DNA of 5,399 nucleotides. It comes from Actinomycetota bacterium. GTDB taxonomy: Bacteria > Actinomycetota > Coriobacteriia > Anaerosomatales > D1FN1-002. Below the pieces are notes generated by a model. The model searched no databases. It was given only the letters and a program-made list of their open reading frames with translations, and was not told the DNA's origin. The position numbers were made by a program, and so were the translations under genes. Location of the stretch: positions 1-5,399 of the forward strand of contig VAUM01000116.1 of assembly GCA_005774595.1 (NCBI GenBank). Reading direction: 5' to 3'. This document shows positions 1-5,399 of this stretch, piece after piece; the stretch's first letter is position 1; every line of letters starts with the position of its first letter.

Positions 1-1
1 C

Positions 2-2272
2 GCGTCCGCGCGAGCCGCCGCGCACGCGAACGCGCACTCGCGCGTGGTGCGTGGGTTCGACTCGCTCGTGCCCGGCCTCGCGCTCGTCCGTCCCGACGCC
101 GGTCGCTCGGCCGAGGCGGTCCGCCGCGCCTACGCGAACCGCCCGGACGTGCTCTACGCGGAGTTCGACGCCATCATCCCCGCCGTCACCGAGGCGGTGC
201 CGAACGACCCGCGCTTCGCCGAGCAGTGGCCGCTCGCGAACACCGGCCAGAACGGCGGCACGCCCGGTGCGGACATCTCGGCCGTGCCGGCGTGGGACGA
301 CACCGTCGGCAGCCGCGATGTCGTGGTGGCGGTACTCGACGGCGGGGTGAACTACAAGCACGAGGACCTCGCCGCGAACGCGTGGGTCAATCCGGGCGAG
401 ATCGCGGGCAACAGGATCGACGATGACGGCAACGGCGTGGTCGACGACGTGCACGGCGCCGATTACGTCAGCGGTGACGGCGACCCGCTCGACGTGTCGT
501 GGATCAGCCACGGCACGCACGTCGCGGGCATCATCGGCGCCGTCGGCGGCAACGGCACAGGGGTCAGCGGCGTCAGCCCGCAGGTGAGCCTCATGGGCAT
601 CCGAGTGGTCGACGCGTCCAACAACCTGCTGGTCTCCAATCTCCTCGCAGGGATCGACTACGCCGACCGGATGGGCGCCCGGGTGCTCAACGTCTCGCTC
701 GGGTGGACGACGTACTACCAGACCATCTACGACGCGTTCGCCGCGTACGACGGGCTGGCGGTGTGCGCGGCCGGCAACAACTACAACCGCAACAACGACA
801 CCACGCCGGTCTACCCGGCCTCGTTCGACCTGGCCAACGTGATCGCGGTCGGGGCCACCGACAACACCGACCACATGGCCTCGTACTCGAACTACGGTCC
901 CGCGAGCGTCGACCTGTTCGCGCCGGGCAGCAACGTGCTGTCCACCGTCTCGCTCTGGGGCAACGTGTTCTACGACGACATGAGCGACTTCAGCGGGTGG
1001 GACACCTCGCGCTACTCGGTCAAGCCGTGGTCGATCACGTCGACCTGGTACGTCTCGCCGCCGGCCGCCGCCGCGCACATGGGCTACGCGAACAACGAGA
1101 GCAGCTACATCATCCAGACCACGCCGGTGGATCTCGCAGGGCTCGACTACGCTCGCCTGACCTTCGACGCGTGGCGGCACACGCAGTCGGGCGGCGACTA
1201 CCTGCGCGCGTACGTGAGCCGCGACCCGGTCATCACCGACGACGAGCTCGTCTTCGCCCGCAGCGGCGGAGGCGCCGTGTGGTACTACGACTACTCGATC
1301 GACCTTACGCCGTACGTCGGCGGGCCCGTCTACCTCGCGTTCGAGATGCGGAGCAACGCGAGCACCGTGTACTCGGGAGTGATGGTCGACGACGTGTACG
1401 TGCTCGGCGGCGCGAGCGAACCGGCGTACACGACGATGAGCGGGACCTCGATGGCGACGCCGCACGTCGCCGGGGTCGCGGCGCTGCTGCTGGCCGAGAA
1501 GCCCTCGCTCACGACGGCCGAGCTGCGTTCGCTCGTGCTCGCGGGCGCGGAGCCGCTTCCGCAGCTCGCGGGGCTGTGCGTGACGGGAGGGCGGCTGGAC
1601 GCGATGCGCGCGCGCGACGCGCTCGGCGACCTGGACCCGCCGGTGACGACGGCCCTCGGCGTGACGGCCGGCAAGAACGTCGCGCCGGTGAGCGTGACGC
1701 TGTCAGCCACCGACGACCGCTCGGGCGTCGCGTGGACGCGCTACGCGCTCGACGGGGGCGTCGAGGTCGACGGCAGCGCACTCACGGTGACAGCGCCGGG
1801 CGCCCACACGCTCGCGTGGCGCTCGGCAGACGCGTCAGGCAACGTCGAGGCGACGAAGACGCTTTCCTTCGAGGTGGTCAACCGCTACCAGGAGACCCAC
1901 CCGGCGCTCGGTCGCTTCGGCTCGTGGACCTCGCTCGCGCGCACCCAGCTCTCGGGCGGCACGGCGGTCTACACCGGCACGGCGCTGCGCTCGGTGACCG
2001 CGACCTTCACCGGGACCGGGATCGACTGGATCGGTGCGCGCACCACCTCGGCGGGCCGTGCGCGCGTCTACCTCGACGGCACGCTCGTGTCCACGGTCGA
2101 CCTGTACGCGCCGCTCAACCAGTTCCAGCAGGCGCTCTACACGGTGCGCGGTCTGCCCGAGGGGCCACACTCGCTGCGGGTCGAGGTCGCCGGCGCACGC
2201 AACACGAAGTCGACCGGCACGAACGTGTGGGTTGATGCGTTCGACGTGTGTGGGGAGCTTGCGGAGCCCTAG
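2..2272 (+). CDS. S8 (subtilisin-like) serine peptidase, secreted, multidomain, 5' truncated
   Basis: Probably an exported endopeptidase. The frame is open to the window edge, so the signal peptide and first part of the prodomain are missing. The GTG at 44 lies inside prodomain-like sequence and is unlikely to be the true start. Numbering from that GTG: inhibitor I9-type prodomain end at about 1-42 (ending PDVLYAEFD); catalytic domain about 50-525 with Asp99 (VAVLDGGV), His156 (SHGTH), oxyanion Asn245 (AAGN) and Ser469 (GTSMATPHVAG). DDDGNGVVDD at 126-135 resembles a calcium-binding loop. Residues 302-458 form an inserted beta-rich, jelly-roll-like module (FSGWD at the start, GVMVDDVYV at the end) between the LSTV strand and the serine motif. 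After the protease come an OmpL47/Ig-like domain (about 531-611, SATDDRSGV...SADASGNVE) and a C-terminal galactose-binding-like domain (about 614-736, ending VWVDAFDV). No sortase motif or C-terminal membrane anchor is visible. The family is certain; the substrate is unknown. Confidence 0.93.
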   Translation, partial: ASARAAAHANAHSRVVRGFDSLVPGLALVRPDAGRSAEAVRRAYANRPDVLYAEFDAIIPAVTEAVPNDPRFAEQWPLANTGQNGGTPGADISAVPAWDDTVGSRDVVVAVLDGGVNYKHEDLAANAWVNPGEIAGNRIDDDGNGVVDDVHGADYVSGDGDPLDVSWISHGTHVAGIIGAVGGNGTGVSGVSPQVSLMGIRVVDASNNLLVSNLLAGIDYADRMGARVLNVSLGWTTYYQTIYDAFAAYDGLAVCAAGNNYNRNNDTTPVYPASFDLANVIAVGATDNTDHMASYSNYGPASVDLFAPGSNVLSTVSLWGNVFYDDMSDFSGWDTSRYSVKPWSITSTWYVSPPAAAAHMGYANNESSYIIQTTPVDLAGLDYARLTFDAWRHTQSGGDYLRAYVSRDPVITDDELVFARSGGGAVWYYDYSIDLTPYVGGPVYLAFEMRSNASTVYSGVMVDDVYVLGGASEPAYTTMSGTSMATPHVAGVAALLLAEKPSLTTAELRSLVLAGAEPLPQLAGLCVTGGRLDAMRARDALGDLDPPVTTALGVTAGKNVAPVSVTLSATDDRSGVAWTRYALDGGVEVDGSALTVTAPGAHTLAWRSADASGNVEATKTLSFEVVNRYQETHPALGRFGSWTSLARTQLSGGTAVYTGTALRSVTATFTGTGIDWIGARTTSAGRARVYLDGTLVSTVDLYAPLNQFQQALYTVRGLPEGPHSLRVEVAGARNTKSTGTNVWVDAFDVCGELAEP

Positions 2273-2300
2273 CGCCGGGCGCTTTCGGGAGGCCCGTTTC
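2271..2300 (+). terminator. Possible weak terminator: two short hairpins after the S8 gene
   Basis: AGCGC (2271-2275) pairs with GCGCT (2279-2283) around a 3-nt loop and is followed by TTT. Directly after it, CGGG (2286-2289) pairs with CCCG (2293-2296) and is again followed by TTT. The first stem overlaps the TAG stop codon. The stems are only 4-5 bp and the T-runs are three bases long, so intrinsic termination would be weak; a Rho-dependent end or read-through into ftsE is possible. Confidence 0.3.
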
Positions 2301-2309
2301 TGCTACCAT
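2301..2309 (+). promoter_or_regulatory. Possible extended -10 promoter for ftsE-ftsX-ctpA
   Basis: TGCTACCAT matches an extended -10 element (TGn followed by TACCAT, compared with the TATAAT consensus) and lies in one of the few AT-richer patches between the S8 gene and ftsE. The region 16-17 bp upstream (around 2281-2287, GCTTTCG) is a poor -35 match, as is common for extended -10 promoters. Transcription would begin near 2316 and leave a leader of roughly 74 nt before the ftsE ATG. The only other candidate transcription start for the cluster would be read-through from the S8 gene. Confidence 0.4.
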
Positions 2310-2389
2310 ACGCGCGGCGGTCGGGCCTGCCTTCTCCGCACGGCGTGGACGCCCCTCCGTAGTCGAACCACGGGATGTGATGCACCCAG

Positions 2390-3065
<676 letters not shown>

Positions 3066-3076
<11 letters not shown>

Positions 3077-3983
3077 CGTCGGCTACTTCGTGCGGGAGTC
3101 TGTGCAGAACTTCCGCCGCAACTGGGTCATGTCGCTGGGCGCCGTCATCACCATCTACCTCTCGCTGCTGCTGGTCGGCATCACCGGCGCCACCGGCGTC
3201 ATCGTCAACAACATCGTCGAGTCGGTGGAGCAGAAGGTCACCGTCCAGGTGTTCATCAAGGACGGCGCGGCCTCGGCCGACGTCACCGGGCTGCAGAACA
3301 CGTTGGCGTCCGACGCGCTCGTCAAGAGCATCGAGTACGTCAGCAAGGACGAGGCGCTCAAGCGGTTCAAAGAGCAGACCATGAAGGAGTCGCCCGAGAT
3401 CGTCGAGCAGCTCGAGGACAACCCGCTGCCGGCCTCGCTCGACATCGAGCTCAAGGACCCGCGCACGGTCCAGCAGATCGTCGACAAGATCAAGGCGAAC
3501 CCGACGTTCCTGAAGATCTGCGACCGTCCCGACGACCCCGAGCAGTCGCTGCGCTACGGCGAGAAGACCGTCGAGCGGCTGTTCGCGCTGACCAACACGG
3601 TGCGCGTCGTCATGGCGGCGTTCATCATCATGCTGGCCATCGTGTCGCTCATCTTCATCAACAACACGATCCGGCTGGCGATCTACGCGCGCCGCAAGGA
3701 GATCGGCATCATGCGGCTCGTCGGCGCGAGCAACTGGTTCATCCGCACGCCGTTCCTGCTCGAAGGCGTGTTCCAGGCGCTCATCGGAGCGGCGCTCGCG
3801 ATAGCGACGCTCGGCGTGGTCCGCGGCGCGCTGCTGCCGAAGTTCGGCGCCACGCTCAAGTTCCTGCCGGTGAGCATCGATGCGGCCGCCTCGGCGCAGA
3901 TCTCGCTGGCGCTGGTCGGCTCGGGCATGCTCATCGGCCTGCTCGGGTCTGCACTGGCGCTCCGCCGCTACCTCAAGGTCTAG
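3066..3983 (+). CDS. ftsX: Cell division protein FtsX (integral membrane partner of FtsE)
   Basis: Membrane subunit of FtsEX. It relays ATP binding and hydrolysis by FtsE to an extracellular domain that recruits and activates peptidoglycan hydrolases. 305 residues, normal for Gram-positive and actinobacterial FtsX. N-terminal cytoplasmic segment 1-19 (YFVRESVQNFRRNW), membrane helix 1 about 22-47, extracellular domain about 48-178 including the family hallmark NPLPASL (119-125), then helices at about 179-201, 229-252 and 278-298. The cytoplasmic loop between helices 2 and 3 has the FtsX/MacB-type signature ARRKEIGIMRLVGAS (208-222), the expected coupling contact with FtsE. The extracellular domain carries a single cysteine, Cys152. 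Start chosen from the 11-nt overlap with ftsE (ATGTCGATTAA) and its strong ribosome binding site. No hydrolase of the CwlO/PcsB/RipC type is visible in the window, so the extracellular partner is unknown. Confidence 0.95.
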
Positions 3984-4028
3984 CCCGGCGGGCGGACGCC
4001 GGCCGGACACGTACGCGCCCTCACCCCC

Positions 4029-4034
4029 GGAGGA
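4029..4034 (+). promoter_or_regulatory. Ribosome binding site for the S41 protease gene
   Basis: GGAGGA ends 3 nt before the ATG at 4038, which is closer than usual but is the best match to the anti-Shine-Dalgarno sequence in the window. It lies in the 54-nt gap after ftsX. That gap also contains a GCCCG/CGGGC inverted repeat at the ftsX stop (3983-3993), which has no T-run and so is unlikely to terminate transcription. Confidence 0.75.
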
Positions 4035-4037
4035 CAG

Positions 4038-5219
4038 ATGCCGCGCGCGCTGAACTACCTGCTCGTCTTCGTACTGGTCGTCGTGATGGCGTGCGGCGGC
4101 TTCATCGGCGGCGTCCTGTACGAGCGGCATCGCGCTGCGGCGGTCGCGGGTGCGGACAGCGGACCGGCGGCGGTCGGCGACACGGTCGACGAGGTGCGCG
4201 AGATGCTGCTGCACGATGCGCTGGAGCCCTCCGACGACGCTTCGATGACCGCGGGCGCGGTGCGCGGGCTGCTCTCATCGCTCGGTGACAAGTACGCCGA
4301 GTACTTCGACGCCCGTCACTACGGCTACTTCAAGGAGGACAACGCTGGCGAGTTCGGCGGCATCGGCGTCACGCTGACGCAGAAGGACGCCGACACCGTG
4401 GTCGTGTCGGTGATGTCGGGGACCCCCGCCGAGAAGGCGGGCATCAAGAAGAACGACGTCTTCTACGGTATCGACGGGGAGCGCCGCGAGGGCTGGGACG
4501 AGCAGAGCGTCGTCAAGCTCGTGCGCGGGGAGCCCGGCACCAAGGTCGCGCTCGAGATGCGCAGGCCCGGCGTCAAGGACCCGGTCAAGTTCACGATCAC
4601 GCGCGCGGTCATCAAGGTGCCGAACGTCGAGTCGAAGATGATCGGCTCAGACGTCGGCTACATCTCGATGGCCCAGTTCAACGAGAGGAGCGCCGAGGAC
4701 CTCGGCGATGCGCTGCGCGCGCTCGACGGCAAGGGCGCCAGGGGCTTCGTGCTGGACCTGCGCGACGATCCGGGCGGGTCGCTCGACGAGTCGGTGGACG
4801 TCGCGTCGCTGTTCGTCGCGGACGGCGTGATCACGAGCGTGGAGTACCGCGACCGCCCCGGCAGGGACTACGAGGCGACCGGCTGGCACGTCACGGACAA
4901 GCCGCTCGTCGTGCTGGTGAACGGGTACAGCGCGTCGGCGTCAGAGATCGTGGCGGGCGCGCTGCAGGGCTACGGGCGCGCGGAGCTCGGGGGGGGGAAG
5001 ACGGTCGGCAAGGGGGGCGTGCAGACGGTCGAGCCGCTGGGCGGCGGGGGCGCGGGGGAGGTCACGAGCGCCCCCTACCTGACGCCGGAGAAGCGCAAGA
5101 GCGATGGCGGGGGGCTGACGCGCGATGGCGGGGTGGCGGTGAAGACCGAGCGGGTCGGCGCCGACAAGGGTGACATCCAGCTCGATCGCGCGGTGGCGGA
5201 GCTGCGCAAGCAGCTGTAG
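4038..5219 (+). CDS. ctpA: S41 family C-terminal processing protease (CtpA/Prc type) with PDZ domain
   Basis: Membrane-tethered extracytoplasmic serine protease that would cleave or degrade envelope proteins, usually from their C-terminus. 393 residues, typical for the family. An N-terminal hydrophobic segment (about 6-28) acts as anchor or uncleaved signal. A helical N-terminal region follows (LLSSLGDKYAEYF at 78-90 is characteristic), then a PDZ domain at about 104-190 (FGGIGVTL...GTPAEKAGIKKND) and the S41 core at about 195-393. Alignment to the family motif by spacing gives nucleophile Ser300 in SASASEI, general base Lys325 in GKGG and supporting Gln329; the 25- and 4-residue spacings match Bacillus CtpB, so the triad is intact. 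It follows ftsX by 54 nt on the same strand and is probably cotranscribed. Anomaly: from about residue 296 onward many normally conserved positions are glycine or changed (NGYSAS, GGGKTVGKGG, LGGGGAGE, TRDGG), in a tract with strong G excess. The enzyme may be divergent or the sequence faulty. Family assignment is firm; the exact paralogue name is less so. Confidence 0.92.
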   Translation: MPRALNYLLVFVLVVVMACGGFIGGVLYERHRAAAVAGADSGPAAVGDTVDEVREMLLHDALEPSDDASMTAGAVRGLLSSLGDKYAEYFDARHYGYFKEDNAGEFGGIGVTLTQKDADTVVVSVMSGTPAEKAGIKKNDVFYGIDGERREGWDEQSVVKLVRGEPGTKVALEMRRPGVKDPVKFTITRAVIKVPNVESKMIGSDVGYISMAQFNERSAEDLGDALRALDGKGARGFVLDLRDDPGGSLDESVDVASLFVADGVITSVEYRDRPGRDYEATGWHVTDKPLVVLVNGYSASASEIVAGALQGYGRAELGGGKTVGKGGVQTVEPLGGGGAGEVTSAPYLTPEKRKSDGGGLTRDGGVAVKTERVGADKGDIQLDRAVAELRKQL

Positions 5220-5375
5220 GCGGCGCCGGCAGGAGGGCGCGAGCGGCTCAGCTGGCGCGACGGCAAGCGGCCCCACCTGCGCGTTCAGATCCCGTTCGGG
5301 ATGCGCTATGCGGCGTCGCGCTACTGTTGGGCGACGTCACGAGTCGCGCCTCCGAGGTCTTCTGCGCGAGCCGGC
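5220..5375. other. Intergenic stretch after ctpA with no recognisable gene
   Basis: About 155 nt without a supported gene on either strand. The + frame shared with ctpA stays open past the TAG to the window edge, but it lacks an early start codon and a recognisable protein, and such openness is common by chance at this GC content. No strong Rho-independent terminator is seen: CGGCGCCG at 5221-5228 is self-complementary but too short and has no T-run. The next gene, if any, starts beyond the window. Confidence 0.5.
5289..5302. repeat. Short inverted repeat (hairpin) downstream of ctpA
   Basis: ATCCC (5289-5293) and GGGAT (5298-5302) form a 5-bp stem with loop GTTC, or a 6-bp inverted repeat around TT. 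It lies 70 nt after the ctpA stop. There is no following T-run, so it is at best a transcript-end structure or part of a regulatory region; it may also be chance. Confidence 0.3.
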
Positions 5376-5399
5376 GTCACATACGACGTCGTATGTGAC
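5376..5399. repeat. Perfect 24-bp palindrome at the window edge
   Basis: The last 24 bases consist of GTCACATACGAC followed immediately by its exact reverse complement GTCGTATGTGAC. A perfect 12+12 match with no spacer is far beyond chance for one chosen place. It is notably less GC-rich than its surroundings. It could be a dimeric-repressor operator in front of an unseen downstream gene, or a fold-back or linker artefact at the end of an assembled contig. The palindrome is directly visible; its function is not. Confidence 0.6.

Noticed and set aside
44..46. GTG as true start of the S8 gene
   Set aside because: The frame is open upstream to position 2, the residues after the GTG are already mid-prodomain, and a secreted protease needs a signal peptide that is absent here. 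The gene is treated as 5' truncated.
499..2235. 578-codon + strand frame inside the S8 gene
   Set aside because: Arg-rich shadow of the protease frame with no recognisable domain; the S8 frame contains all catalytic motifs.
2335..2389. tRNA-like T-arm (GGTTCGAC on the minus strand) before ftsE
   Set aside because: No matching acceptor, D-arm or anticodon stem can be formed around it; chance match.
5220..5399. Read-through extension of ctpA or a new small gene in the same open frame
   Set aside because: The CtpA sequence ends at a normal family length with a typical helical tail (QLDRAVAELRKQL). The downstream 60 codons lack an early start and any familiar motif.

Overview
The window is high-GC bacterial DNA with coding density close to 100 % and all genes on the + strand. 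It carries one 5'-truncated gene for a secreted subtilisin-like protease, followed by a compact cell-envelope cluster: ftsE, ftsX and a ctpA-type S41 protease. The base composition, the FtsEX sequence type and the C-terminal domains of the protease (an OmpL47/Ig-like domain, then a galactose-binding-like domain) suggest a high-GC actinobacterial lineage, perhaps Coriobacteriia or a relative. This placement is inference; no rRNA or other phylogenetic marker is present. The window opens inside a gene and closes exactly on a 24-bp perfect palindrome, so it may be a complete metagenomic contig.

Layout: positions 2-2272 encode an S8 serine peptidase lacking its signal peptide and the start of its prodomain. 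Its Asp/His/Asn/Ser catalytic set is intact, but a jelly-roll-like module of about 155 residues sits inside the catalytic domain just before the serine motif. Positions 2273-2389 hold two short hairpins, a possible extended -10 promoter and the ftsE leader. Positions 2390-3076 encode FtsE, the ATPase of the FtsEX complex. ftsX (3066-3983) overlaps ftsE by 11 nt. After 54 nt comes an S41 C-terminal processing protease with an N-terminal membrane segment and a PDZ domain (4038-5219). Positions 5220-5399 hold no recognisable gene, one small hairpin and the terminal palindrome.

Functional reading: FtsEX uses cytoplasmic ATP hydrolysis to drive conformational change across the membrane and switch on peptidoglycan hydrolases outside. 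CtpA/Prc proteases in other bacteria process or degrade envelope proteins, including peptidoglycan hydrolases. Their close linkage suggests, without proof, a co-expressed module for wall remodelling during division. The S8 protease ahead of it is probably a separate transcription unit that makes an exported degradative or surface enzyme.

Nothing here is clearly a new system. The points most worth a second look are the domain inserted in the S8 protease, a cluster of unusual glycines in the catalytic half of CtpA that coincides with a strong G excess (possibly a sequencing artefact), and the terminal palindrome.
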